From Mytilus edulis (Eukaryota > Mollusca > Bivalvia > Mytilida > Mytilidae), in NCBI RefSeq assembly GCF_963676685.1, contig NC_092345.1, forward strand, positions 49,869,838 to 49,933,837: 64,000 nt of DNA, in the 5' to 3' direction. Made by a program: the position numbers and the translations under genes. Numbering within the stretch: position 1 is the stretch's first letter; each line of letters opens with the position of its first letter. Shown here one piece after another: positions 1 to 12,100 of the stretch. Under the pieces are notes generated by a model that worked only from the letters and a program-made list of their open reading frames with translations, ran no database searches and had not been told where the DNA came from.

Positions 1-454
1 TTCCAAATTGTACACAAGAAACTAAAATTAAAATAATACAAGACTAACAAAGGACAGAGGCTCCTGACTTGGGACAGGCGCAAAAATGCGGCGGGGTTAA
101 ACATGTTTGTGAGATCTCAACCCTCTCCCTATACCTCTAACCAATGTAGAAAAGTAAACGCATAACAATACGCACATTAAAATTCAGTTCAAGAGAAGTC
201 CGAGTCTGATGTCAGAAGATGTAACCAAAGAAAATAAACAAAATGACAATAATACATAAATAACAACAGACTACTAGCAGTTAACTGACATGCCAGCTCC
301 AGACTTCAATTAAACTGACTGAAAGATTATGATTTCATCATATGAACATCAGGCACAATCCTTCCCGTTAGGGGTTTAGTATCATACCATCATAACATAT
401 ATGAGAAGAACATAACCCGTGTCATGCCAACAACTGTTTTTAGAATAAATGTGT
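1..454 (-). repeat. 3' untranslated tail of a retroelement (copy 1)
   Basis: This stretch lies directly downstream, on the minus strand, of the reverse transcriptase frame that ends at 455. About 340 bases of it recur almost unchanged at 55509-55841, and related sequence follows the second reverse transcriptase copy at 43760-44100 in the opposite orientation. It is therefore the 3' tail of the same element. The tail runs off the left edge of the window. By comparison with 54435 and 55321, the element should end in a motif reading AAATTGAGAATGG on this strand. Confidence 0.75.
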
Positions 455-1210
455 TTAGTTCCGATGCAAAGACCTTATCAGTGACTCAATATTCACGACA
501 AAATATGCAATCTTTAATGACTTGACAACAGTATCGTAATTATATCCCTTCTTAATAAGTCTATTCAAAGGTTTTGTAAGTTTCTGAGTTGAATACTGAC
601 ACCTTTGTGCTTTATAAAGAATATTTCCATAAAAAATTGGATGTGAAATACCTGAACGTATAAGATATCGAAAACCCTGGTGTAATAATTTTTCAGTAAT
701 ACATAAATTTCTCTCGTTAAAATCTAAAACATTGTTACATACACGAGCGAATCGTACAAGTTGAGATATATAAACACCGTAAGATGGTGCCAAGGGAACG
801 CCACCATCTAAAAACGGATAATTAACGATAGGAAATGAAAAATCATCCCTTTTATCATAAATTTTAGTATTCAGCTTTCCATTAGTGATATAGATATCAA
901 GATCGAGAAAAGGACAGTGGTCATTGTTAGTGTTAGCTTTATTTAAAGTAAGTTCAACAGGATAAATTTCATTAATATACATACTGAAGTCGTCATTATT
1001 GAGAGCCAAAATATCATCCAAATATCTAAAAGTATTATTAAATTTGTTTATCAGATGTTGTTTCGATGGGTCTTTGCTTATTTTTGTCATAAATTGTAAC
1101 TCATAACGATGTTCATTTGAAATCGCCAGAAGATTTTGCAGATTCGACTCAGACAATTGTGGTGAAAACTTGAGAGCGATCTCATATCTGTTTATGTTAC
1201 TCTCCAGCAT
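455..1210 (-). pseudogene. Reverse transcriptase fragment, Penelope-like type
   Basis: An open frame of 251 residues contains the polymerase active-site motif YLDD near residue 63, followed by a CPFLDLDI segment and a KIYDKRDD segment. The order YxDD, then FLD, then IY-K is what I know from Penelope-like reverse transcriptases, so that family is my best guess; another non-LTR class is possible. The palm core is incomplete: the N-terminal finger motifs are missing and the frame begins just before the active site, so this is a 5'-truncated remnant. Compared with the copy at 43113-44307 it lacks about 88 bp after the residues QGFRY. Confident as a retroelement, moderate on class. Confidence 0.7.
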
Positions 1211-1220
1211 TCACTTCCAT

Positions 1221-1634
1221 TCAGAAGGACAGATTTAACATTACTGTTATATTGTTATATATCCTGATCTTTGTTTTCCTGTTGTATTGTTTGGACTTCC
1301 TAATGGGTCGTAGTCTTTGAAATGCAGATCTTGCCTTGGCTAGCCTACTTTTAATATCTTTTTGTGTCGGATCTTCTGTACTAACCACAGTTCCTAGATA
1401 AGTAAATTTATCTACTTGTTGGATTTCTGTGCCCTCAGCTTTTAGTCTCAAGTTGGATGTTGTGTGAAGTCGCATTTCTTGGGTCTTTTTTGCGTTTAAT
1501 TCTAGTCCAATTTGGCTTGCAAAATGGCTGAGTCGATCTGTCTTTTCCTGCATATGTTCTTGTTTTGAAAACTTAGCATAAGTTAGAATGATAATCACAG
1601 CAGACTGTAGATAATAACAACTATGTGCCAACAA
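1221..1634 (-). pseudogene. LINE reverse transcriptase C-terminal fragment
   Basis: The frame contains EKTDRLSHFASQIGLELNAKKTQ, here split as EKTDRLSHFA and IGLELNAKKTQ, then VDKFTYLGTVVS and KDIKSRLAKARSAFQRL. This order (asparagine/lysine-rich strand, FTYLG turn, basic helix) is the thumb side of LINE reverse transcriptases of the RTE, Nimb or Jockey kind, normally just after the catalytic YADD, which is not preserved here. It is unrelated to the frame at 455-1210 and abuts it, so two dead elements lie side by side. The first roughly 25 residues look like fortuitous read-through. No 3' tail or target duplication was found. Confidence 0.7.
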
Positions 1635-1975
1635 AGCAAACAGTCAAACACAATAAAAATAAAAATGTGCATGCACGGCAAGGGCATGAGCTTTTTTCGT
1701 ATCCCATGTTTGTATCATTTTTCAAATTGTTCAAAGGTTGACAAGCTTTCGTTTGTGCAGTTATGGTACGTGAATACAAGTTGAATATTTGATGATTATA
1801 TTCTCGAAATAGATCTTTTACGATTTCGAGAAAGAAACATGCCATTCCAAGTCTAAGTCTGTATTTTGTTTGAACTCTATATGGACTGCGTTCTGACGTC
1901 GCACCAATGATTTTGGATTAGCTAAATATCATCGTAAAGGATCGTAAGATATAGTCACAGAAAAAATAACGTCTA
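1635..1975. other. No gene seen
   Basis: AT-rich sequence without a convincing frame. A direct repeat around AAAGGATCGTAAGATA occurs at about 1935 and again at about 2290, on both sides of the SINE, suggesting that the SINE sits inside an older duplicated repeat. Confidence 0.4.
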
Positions 1976-2200
1976 AACAAGTCACAACTCTACGACAGAT
2001 CCACCCATCAGCACTACAATGTTAAATGATCTTAAATCAGCAATTTTGCGGAAGAAAATTTTTAATCTTCGGCCCTTTGCCCCTCGTCGGGATTCGAACT
2101 CATGCTATTGGGATATCGAGACAACACCGGCTGCTCTGTGTCCAGCACTCTAGACCACTCGGGCACCTAGAGTGAAATAAAAATTCAGCTTTCGGTGGCC
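1976..2200 (-). repeat. tRNA-derived SINE
   Basis: On the minus strand, 2141-2160 reads like a tRNA D-arm with an RNA polymerase III A box (GTGGTCTAGAGTGCTGGA), and 2090-2101 is a good B box (GAGTTCGAATCC). The two boxes are about 50 bases apart, the wide spacing expected of a class II (Leu/Ser-like) tRNA. The acceptor stem pairs poorly, so it is not a working tRNA. A non-tRNA body follows down to about 1976. Most likely a SINE; an isolated tRNA pseudogene is the alternative. Confidence 0.65.
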
Positions 2201-2621
2201 TTGTGTTACCTTTCCTCGTCAGTACAATTTAGAGTTGTAACACAGTACATGAAATGAAAAGCATGAAGATCGAATTGATTGCAGATCGAAAAGGATCGTA
2301 AGATACAGTAACACATAATAATTAAGTATGTCTAAACTATGACGTTTTGTCTAGAAGTTAAAAAACAGTGCATGTCCTAAAATCGGATCGGATAGCCCAT
2401 CACGTAATTGTTTAACAGTCAGATTATTCTTAATTTAATTTATAAAGTATTTTATTTGAAAATTCAATATTTTCATTTCTAATTTGAACCACGATTTCAA
2501 ATCACGACCTTTAAATATAAAGAAACCTTGCCACTATGTATTGAACGGCCCGCATCGAAAGAGAAAACAATTATATGACGTTACATAAGTACATTAAAAC
2601 GTAGGCAAAATACCCCATCTT

Positions 2622-2629
2622 TGACGTCA
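2622..2629. promoter_or_regulatory. CRE-like octamer TGACGTCA, unit A
   Basis: A full palindromic CREB/ATF site about 400 bases upstream of the exon 1 start codon. The same octamer is at 5381-5388 in unit B and 12554-12561 in unit D. In unit C, whose exon 1 is disrupted, it reads TGACGTGA (about 10670). Its role is inferred from position and conservation only. Confidence 0.4.
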
Positions 2630-3032
2630 GATTTGATTATTTTCTGTTTTGATTTCAGATTTGTTCAATAAGATATAAATCAGATATTAACACTTATCTT
2701 TTGATTAAAAGCCTGTTTTTAAATAGAATAAAATGTTATAATTGTCAATAAGAAGATTTTGTGAATTTAATACGTTAAGTAAACGTGTATCTCTAGTATT
2801 TTAACAACTTTCAAGCCAAAAGAATTCTAGTCTTTAATCGGTAGTCTTCTTCAAAGTTCAGGCGAAATTTCTTGCAGGAGACTGACTCGAAATCTATAAT
2901 TTAGTGTTGCCAATAGATAAACGCATTTTTTTAGAAGACATTTTAAAAATTGAGAGTTTAAATCATAATCAGTTTTAAATCCGAATAAAGTGTTTCGAAC
3001 GATTAAAGTGCAACTATACAGGACATTCAAAG

Positions 3033-3120
3033 ATGGCAAATAAATCGACTATATTCCTGTCTGCTACATCAGTATTACTTATTGTTTACGTTTCTTTGTT
3101 TAGTGTACTTCAACATTCAG
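3033..3120 (+). CDS. B3GAT-like exon 1, copy A (cytosolic tail and anchor)
   Basis: ATG at 3033 opens 29 codons: MANKST, a hydrophobic stretch from IFLSATS to LFSVL, then QHS. It ends with one extra base (G) before the donor GTAAGA at 3121. That phase fits the first two bases of exon 2 at 14300 (GT), restoring a glycine codon. A short tail followed by a membrane helix is what a type II Golgi glycosyltransferase needs. Confidence 0.85.
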
Positions 3121-6100
3121 GTAAGACTTAAAGTAGATATTAAGAATATACATAATAAGACTATAAAAAAAAAGGAAATAGCATGACACCAATCGGATCA
3201 CTACCGGTGTTATATAACCATTCTTCCCCATAGCAGTTTTTCCCCATGGAAATTTTGGATCATTGTCATTCTTTACCCGCGGAAATTTGACAATACGTAT
3301 ACATATTGTCACTTTTCACCAATGCCAATCTTACCCCCATAGAATAGATTTCACTATATTTATATCAGTCTGAGAATTAAACCCAACAGAGTTAGAATTA
3401 GCTAGATTTTTATGCTGACAAATATTTTTTATCAATGTCGACATGGTCATCAGCATGTCTATGTCCACTCGTATTCGTTTAGTTAACTGATACCAAGGGT
3501 TCATGAAAGAGAACGGATGTGATCATCACTGCATAAGGGAGCTACCGTTTGATTTTTAGGGGGGGGGGGGGCTAGGATGAAAAATTGTGTCCTTCATTAT
3601 TTTTTAGTTGTAATTGTAACAAAAAGTTTGTTCCGGCGTGACATTTGTTCCACCGGAACAAATTTCATAGGAAATATGTTCCACCGGAACTTATGTCACA
3701 GAAAATATGTTCCAGCACTATAAAATTTGTTCCGGAACTAATTTTTTAACCAAGTGTGAAATAAGTTCCGGAACAAAAATCACAGCACCATGAGTTTTGT
3801 TCCAATATTAAAATTAAAAAAAAAAAGTGAAATAAGTTCTTGTGATATTAGTTTTAAACGAAGGTATTTTATAGAAATCAATGAAAAATGTTCTGCTAGA
3901 AACCTATTTCACAGAAAATAAGTTCTGTGCTTGCATAGGGTACATTTGCAATTGAAGGAATGACTGTAGGATGAAGATAAGAAAATGATGCGATGATAAT
4001 GTATCTGTGTTTTAACGTTTATGTGGTATTCAACCTCCTGGTTCCCTAATGATCTGTCATGGGTGTTCTAATCATACATGTACTTAGCTATGGTCATTGC
4101 ACATTTTAAAAAGAGTGTGTCTTTGGTTTCTTTATGTCTTTTAATATCATTGATCAGTCACTGTGTCCTTTTCAAAAAAGTACAAATGTTCATCTTTAAC
4201 TATAATACTTTTTTTCGGACTGACTTTTATTATTATTTCTTATTCTACTCTTTCCTGGCTCATACATTTTGTAAGTGCCATTTTTAGTATTATTGATTGA
4301 GCATGTTATTAAATTTTGCTTTACTCCACATGATCCAATTGGATGTTTACACTTTTTATTTATTACATTATCAATATGATACATGTTTTTTATAATGACT
4401 TTAAACTCACTGATGACAAGTGCTCAGTATATAAGATAACTTGTTTAACCAGTGGAACATATTTCACAGACAAGGAACTTATTTCACCAGGTGAGGAACA
4501 AATTTCACAAATCCAGAACTTATTTCACCAGGTAAGGAATAAATCTCACAAACATGGAACTTATTTCACTAGGTAAGGAACAAATTTCACCAACCCAGAA
4601 CTTATTTCACCAAGTAAAGTGTGGAACTTTTTTCATAGAGATGGAACAAATTATATAGAAATTGTCTGTGAAAAAAGTTCTCCCAGAACATATTTCCTGT
4701 GAAATTAGTTCCACTGGAACTTTTTTCACAGGAACAAATTTTGGCTCACATAATCTCTGTCCTGCCTTTTTTATTTTTCACTCTATTCGGTCCTGCCTTT
4801 TTTTTATTAGTTTATCCTGACTTTTTTTTACCTAAATTGTCATCCTGCCTTTTTTTGTTGTTGCAAAGAGTCTCATCCTGCCTTTTTTTTACTCAAAACT
4901 CCTGTCCTGCCTATTTTTTTCAAATTTCATCCTAGCACCCCCCCCTCCCATAAAAATCAAATGGTAGCTCCCTAATGTGCTACATGTATATAATATATCA
5001 AATGGATATTGATACGATGAAGGGTTGGTACCGCTAAAGTTTTGTTTTTGATAAATATTTTAAAACTGACGTCGCTGACGTTATAATTCAAGGGGGAGGG
5101 GGAAATTAGCTTCTCGACCTATAAGGGGGGAAATTGGCATGATCCTGGTTTTCCCCCATCCCACTAAGGGGATCATGCCAATTTTTCCGGGGGGGGGGGG
5201 GGAATTTATAAAGTATTTTATTTGAAAATTCAATATTTTTATTTCTAATTTGAACCACGATTTCAAATCATGACCTTTAAATATAAAGAAATCATGTATT
5301 GAACGGCCCGCATCGAAAGAGAAAACAATTATATGACGTTTTGTAAGTACATTAAAACGTAGGCAAAACACCCCCAACTTTGACGTCAGATTTGATTATT
5401 TTCTGTTTTGATTTCAGATTTGTTCAATAAGATATAAATCAGATATTAACACTTATCCTTTGATTAAAAGCTTGTTTTTAAATAGAATAGAATGTTATAA
5501 TTGTCAATAAGAAGATTTGGTGAATTTAATACGTTAAATAAACGTGTATCTCTAGTATTTTAACAACTTTCAAGCCAAAAGAATTCTAGTCTTTAATCGG
5601 TAGTCTTCTTCAAAGTTCAGGTGAAATTTCTTGCAAGAGACTCGAAATCTATAATTTAGTGTTGCCAATAGATAAACGCATTTTTTTAGAAGACATTTTA
5701 AAAATTGAGAGTTTAAATCATAATCAGTTTTAAATCCGAATAAAGTGTTTCGAACGATTAAAGTGCAACTATACAGGACACTCCAAGATGGCAAATAAAT
5801 CGACTATATTCCTGTCTGCTACATCAGTATTACTTATTGTTTACGTTTCTTTGTTTAGTGTACTTCAACATTCAGGTAAGACTTAAAGTAGATATTAAGA
5901 ATATAAATAATAAGACTATAAAAAAAAAGGAAATAGCATAACACCAATCGGATCACTACCGGTGTTATATAACCATTCTTCCCCACGGCAGTTTTTCCCC
6001 ATGGGAAATTTTGGATCATTGTCATTCTTTACCCGCGGAAATTTGACAATACGTATACATATGGTCACTATCTTACCACCATAGAATAGATTTCACTATA

Positions 6101-9100
6101 TTTATGTCAGTCTGAGAATTAAACCCCGACAGAGTTAGAATTAGCTAGATTTTTATGCTGACAAATATTTTTTATCAATGTCGACATGATCATCAGCATG
6201 TCTATGTCCACTCGTATTCGTTTAGTTAACTGATACCAACACGGCCGACACTCGGCTAACCGAGAGATTGGTCGGTTAATCTATATTGAGTATGCGGCTA
6301 TATCGGCGGTTGGTCTGTTAATCGGGTTGGCTAAAGTCTGTTAATCAGGTGTTATCGAGAAAATCATTGAAAGCTCAGCATGTTTCATTGTATAACTTTT
6401 TAAATATATTTTTATCATAAAAAATATTCATGTCTAACAAAACAATTCAATGTACTGAATCCAGTGGTGTAATTATTATTTTTCTATCTTCAATGTACGA
6501 TCTATTAAATGAAAAGGCGGGTTACTCATCAATACATTTATACACATTTTACACACACAAACTGTACACAAAATGACACGTTGGTTGAATTTACGTGCAT
6601 GCAATATTTTGAACATCGAGAAAAGACAGGCATTATGTTTGTTCACCATAATGAAATCATTGTGTGAAAAATCTTCACGAAAATCTGTATTTTGGTGACA
6701 TAAATCAATCTTTATTTAAAACCTGGTCTGTTAATGGGTCGGATGTATAAAACCCAGTCTGTTAATTGGTCTGTTAAGAGTTATGAATGGCAATAAAAGT
6801 ATAATTTTATTGCTATATGGGGTGTTATCGGATCAAATGGGTAGGCTCAAGACGAGCGGCTAAAACATACGGAAACAACACATGAGCAATGAAACATAAA
6901 ATATACGGAAACAACACATGAACAATGAACAATTTAAACAATGGAAATTGAAAATTGATGTAAACGGTTTTAAAAAGTGTAATATTAAAGTAATGTTAAT
7001 TTCATCTAAGAATGGTCGCATACGTCATGTGGATTGTGTTTAATTGTCATGAATGACACCAATTTGTCATCTACATTGGTAACCAGTATACAGATCAGAG
7101 ATAAACATCGTAATGTAACTAAATATCAGTAAGTAAAATATATTGGGATGCTAAAATATAAAGAATAGAGAAAAAATAATGAGTAAGATAAATAAAAGGT
7201 AAAAGGAAGAAATTCACGAAGGAAACGTGACATAACAAAAGAATACAGAAATACCCCCCCCCCCCAAATCCGAACCCTCATGGTATACACGATAATCTGG
7301 ATGGAGTAGCAGAATATAGAATAATAAATAAGGACAGTAGAGAGTGATGCTTTGCTAAAAAAAAATAATAATTGTTTAAGAAACATCCCTGGGTGTTGAA
7401 ACAGTAACAGATTTAGTACGGCGGCTTTGTGAAAAATTGTGCAAATCCTGTTACAAGCATGAAATTTGGCATAGACCTTCCTCAACCATTTCTCTTTCAT
7501 TTCAGATAGGGAGGCATTTGAAAAAAATGCCTCACTTCCGGTAAAATTCAAAATGGCGGACATCATACTTAAATCAGCCCTATATCGAAGGCTAGTATGT
7601 GAAAAGGTGTTATTAACATGCTACTATCATAATATTTGGTGCAAACCTTTGTTTTGTACTACTTTTGGATATATGATATAGATAAGATGTCTTCAAAAAC
7701 CCTACTTCCGGTAAAATCAAACATGGCGGATATAGTACTACAATAAGCTTATTTTTTAGGAGGATAATTGAAATGACAGACGGACATTTTTTACAAAACT
7801 TAATGAACAATTGAAATCAACATATTTGAGCTTTGCGTTATTTCGCAAAGGTATGCGTTATAACGCAAAGGTTTGCGTTACAACGCAAAGGTATGCGTTT
7901 TATCGCAAAGGTTTGCATAATAACCCAAAAGGTTTGCGATGTAACGCAAATATAGGACGAAAAATTTAAAAACAAATGTGTTGCACTAATTCGCTTCCGT
8001 AGGATACTGTTGCACCGTATTATCATTTTTTTTTTACTCAGGAACATCTCATTCTTAACTTTTTCTATAGGAAAATATAAAGGTAGCAAAAATAACTGTG
8101 GCTAAATTACTCTTAACTGACATAATTTCAATTGTCCAACCCATTAACAGACTTTATTCCCTTAATTTTCACTAAAACGTGGTAATATTCACTTTTTATT
8201 ACAATTATGAAATATATACCAATGTAAATTTATGTTTTAGAACCAAAGTACTATTTTGTGTCCTTAAAATGATATCTAAAATTGTTTGTTCCGACTTTTA
8301 TTAAAAAAAATGCTATGCGTATAAGCATAAATACTACATACTTGCGCGACGCCTTTTGATTTTACTGAAAACTGCGTAGACTATGAAATGTTTTTACAAG
8401 TGGAAAATGTTCTATGATAGATATCATTTTGTCAGACAGTTTTCTTTTTTTGATTTGGTTCTTATAATATGCCAAAAATCTTTATATTTAATAGAGTTTA
8501 ACATTAAATTGTGCGTTTTACTCTTAACAGACGTATAACCAACCCGATTAACAGACCAATCTCCCATATAGCCGCATACTCAATATAGATTAACCGACCA
8601 ATCTCTCGGTTAGCCGAGTGTCGGCCGTGACCAAGGGTTCATGAAAGAGAATGGATGTGATCATCACTGCATAATGTGCTACATGTATATAATATATCAA
8701 ATGGATATTGATACGATGAAGGTTTGGTACCGCTAAACTTTTTTTTTTTTGATAAATATTTAAAAACTGACGTCGCTGACGTTATAATTCAAGGGGGAGG
8801 GGGAATTAGCTTCTCGACCTATAAGGGGGGAAATTGGCATGATCCTGGTTTTCCCCCATCCCACTGAGGGGACCATGCCAATTTTTCCGGGGGGAATTTG
8901 ATCGATAAAGTTCCCCCGCCGAAAAAAATTGGCATGGGGGAAGACTGGTTATAGGACACCGGCAGTCTATTGTGCATAAAGTGTAATTTTCGAATGATCA
9001 TGAAATTAAGGTGGATGGAGGTGTCTTAATTTAAATTCATAGAATATTTTAATAAATTGTAACAAAGTAGTTTTGATCATGTTATTTTTCCAAATTATAA

Positions 9101-12100
9101 TGAAAAGTATGGGTCATCGGACTTTTTTCACGCTACAGGTTGTGCAAAATTGTCAAATTTGTATTGATCATTCATAGAAAATCAAATTTTGTGTGATAAA
9201 AAGAAAACTATACACCATAAAATTTAAGATAAAATATGAGTAGATAGCTCTTATAACATGCTTGCAGATAAGAAAAAGAAAAGATGGGTTCACAGGACTT
9301 GTTTTCTTGCTACATTTCAAAATAGGTAATTAAACAACATTATATTAGAAAATTTTCTATATATGAGTTATCTCCCCTTATGTTGCAAAGTAAAAATAAT
9401 GAATCAAATAAAACCATTTTTTTTTACAGAAAATTCAGCCGTAAATATGTTAAAACACATAATTTGAAAAGTTTTTCACATAAATTACATACTACTCTCA
9501 AAATGTGTGCATTGTATTAAAGATGAAGGAAGACATCCAACCGACCTTAATTCCGACCGTGCAAGGTCTGTATAGCCAGTAAAGGTCGTTAAAAACATCC
9601 ATAGTCGACCGATCTTAAGAAATCCATGAATTCAAATAAATTAATATATGAGGTGTGTGATAAAAACGTTTTTATGTTATGGCTGCATGCCACTGTAGGA
9701 CATCACTGTATTTTTTTTCAATTTCCATCGGAGATTCCAATAAAACAAAAAATGAAAATATCTGATGAAAAGTGGGGAAAAAAGAGATATGGAAGGTTTT
9801 ATATAATAGAAATAGCCGGACAGTAACAATTAGGGGACGGACGGACATTTGATATGATGGGGAGTGGACGGGCTGCACTATTTTTTGCGGATTGACCATA
9901 TTAATCTGTGGCTCAGTTTTTACCAGGTCAGCATATTCATATTTAAAATCCTCCTGCCCTCGCAAAAAAAAAAATCAAATGTTCTTCCTCTTATTAAACA
10001 CGATTTCATATTGATTGATTGTTGTTTGCTTATTTTGAAACGACCTGTCGTTAATAGTTTATGCATGTTCAGGACGACAAGAGTTTAAAAGTTGTATATC
10101 TTTTAAATACAAAAATGATCTAGGTAGGTTATCTTGATTTTTTTATATAGAAAGCATAATCTCTTATTCGATCAAATACTAGACAAACATGGAGATGATC
10201 TTGTACAATTCCAGATTATTCCTGAAAATTAAATGGTCGGAACTTTGAACAAGACTTGTTTGACTAAGTTAAGATAGAAAACCATAAGAAAAAATGTTAC
10301 GTACACAGCGATTGATTCCTAGTTGTTTTCTTTGTTTTTACAATTAAACACTTACAGTAACTTCAGATAAAACCAGAGCACACTATGATAATATAGTCGT
10401 GTTTTTCAAATGAGCTGACGTAACAAATATTTTTAATCAAATAATCGTAACTTCAGTTATATAAAATGCTGCTAAATTCGCGCACACTGATTTAATTTGT
10501 GTTCAAAGGATGCAGATTTTTTTTGTTCACTCTCCGTTAGAAGATCTTCTGGAGATGTGCAATAGAGAGCAATTAAACACAGACACATACGATTATTACC
10601 CTATGAAAATCATTTTCAGCCGAGGCTTCGAAGCGAACAAAAATTATATCATAAGTACACCCCCAACTTTGACGTGATATTGTTTATTTTTTGTTTTGAT
10701 TTCAAATTTGTTATAATAAGACAAAAATCACATACTAATACTTAACCGTTGATTTAAAGCTTGTTTTTAAATAAAATAAAATGTAATAATTGTCAGAGAG
10801 AAGATAGTGTGAATTTACTGATTCGTTAAGTAAAGATATATCCCTAGTATTTCAACCTAAAAGAATGTTAGACTTTAACTAGAAGTTAAGGCGTCTTGAC
10901 TCAAAATCAATAATTAAGTGATGCAACCGTCCACTTTTTAGGTAGAAATATAAACGTTGAAAGTTTAAATCTTAATAAACTTTTAATCCGAATAAAGTGT
11001 TTCAAAGTATTGCAGTGAATTATACAGGAAATTCAAAGATGGCAAATACATCAAAAGAGGGTCGAAAGATATCAGAGTGACTGTCAAACTCGTAGATGGA
11101 AAATAAACTAACATGGCTAAAAAGATTTAAAGACAAACAGACAAAAAATAGTAGTACACAAGACACAAAAAAGAAAACTAAAGACAAAGCAACACGAACA
11201 CCACCAAAAACTGAGAATGATCTCAGGTGCTCCGGAAGGATAGGCAGATCCTGCTTCACATGTGGCATCCGTCGTGTTGCTCATGTTATTACAAACCCCG
11301 ATAAATAGTATAATTTCTATCTGCTACATCAGTATTACTGATAATTGAATGTTGTTTTTTTTTTTTTTTTTTGGGTGTAAAAGTGTTGAACGAAGCACAT
11401 TTTGTATGAAGTGCGAAAGCGTTTCATTCTAGAAATGGGCGAACGATCAATACTTTTACAACCTTCTTAACACTTTAACAACCTTATAAAATCCTGCGGA
11501 TTGACCATTCGTGTTAATGATCAAGACAACTCTCACCAGGCCGAAAATTTCATATTCAAATTCTTCTGTCCTCCCCTAAAAAAACAAATGGCCGTTTCCC
11601 TTATTTAACAGAATTTTGATTTGATAGTTTGTTGGTTGCTTATTTTCCAAACGACAAGTGGCAAATATTTCATGCATTTTCAGGTCGACAAGAGTTTGAA
11701 AGTCGTGTATATCTACTATATCCAAAAATGATTTTGTTCGTTTGGTTACTTTTTTTTTTCTTCTAGAAAGCGTTATGTCTTTTTCGATCAAAAACCATTG
11801 ACAAAATTTTGTACAAGTTAAGATTATTCCTGAAAATCAAATCATCGAAGCTTTAAGTCGGATTTGTTAAGTTAAATTAAGTTAGGAAAGCATATAAAAA
11901 TGGCACAAACACAGAGATTTCTTCAAAGTTATTTTATTTGTTTTACCCTTATTATATAATTACATTAATGCAAAAACACCCGCACACTATAACAGTAGTG
12001 TCTGTGAAATGAGCTGATGTACTAGTATCTGAATTTTTGAATAATCCATCCTAAACATACTATTCTGCTATTGAATAAGATGTTCTATTTTCATTAATTA

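Larger units (their letters stand above)
2441..5212 (+). repeat. Tandem unit A of the B3GAT promoter/exon 1 block
   Basis: The sequence from 2441 repeats from 5213 at very high identity, covering upstream DNA, exon 1 and the start of intron 1. Without the 1436-bp insertion and its TAA duplication, the unit is about 1.33 kb. The junction between units is a run of G at about 5189-5212. The duplicated DNA also carries the conserved CRE-like octamer and a GGCATG-containing inverted motif near its right end. Confidence 0.9.
6240..8629. mobile_element. Non-autonomous DNA element with long CACGGCCG ends and 5-bp target duplication
   Basis: It starts CACGGCCGACACTCGGCTAA and ends with the exact complement; the inverted arms continue with high similarity for roughly 100 bases. 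ACCAA is duplicated at 6235-6239 and 8630-8634, and unit A shows the uninterrupted site at 3493-3497. Length 2390 bp. No transposase frame is evident. CAC ends with a 5-bp duplication resemble Transib superficially, but such long arms and the GGCCG start do not identify a family. Inside are a doublet of about 170-bp monomers (7400-7745) and a cluster of small dyads (7832-7950). Confidence 0.85.
5213..8960 (+). repeat. Tandem unit B of the B3GAT promoter/exon 1 block
   Basis: Second copy of the unit that begins at 2441, about 1.3 kb once the 2390-bp insertion is removed. It contains an intact exon 1 and runs on past the point where unit A ends (GGCATG-containing motifs to about 8960). It lacks the TAA-flanked element of unit A. 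Confidence 0.88.
9873..11485 (+). repeat. Old unit C of the B3GAT exon 1 block
   Basis: From GCGGATTGACCAT near 9886 onward this aligns, with many differences, to unit D from 11496; the part from about 10655 also aligns to units A and B. It is thus an older duplicate of the same promoter/exon 1 region, in direct tandem with unit D. It is too diverged for exact edges. Confidence 0.7.

Noticed and set aside
2084..2170. A working tRNA gene on the minus strand
   Set aside because: A and B boxes are present but the acceptor stem does not pair well and a repeat body follows; called a SINE instead.
7832..7951. Short palindromic repeats as a CRISPR
   Set aside because: No spacers; units follow each other directly inside a transposable element.
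9626..10088. Overlapping short frames on both strands near 9.6-10.1 kb
   Set aside because: They fall in diverged unit C and its flank, which are not open in the counterpart unit D.
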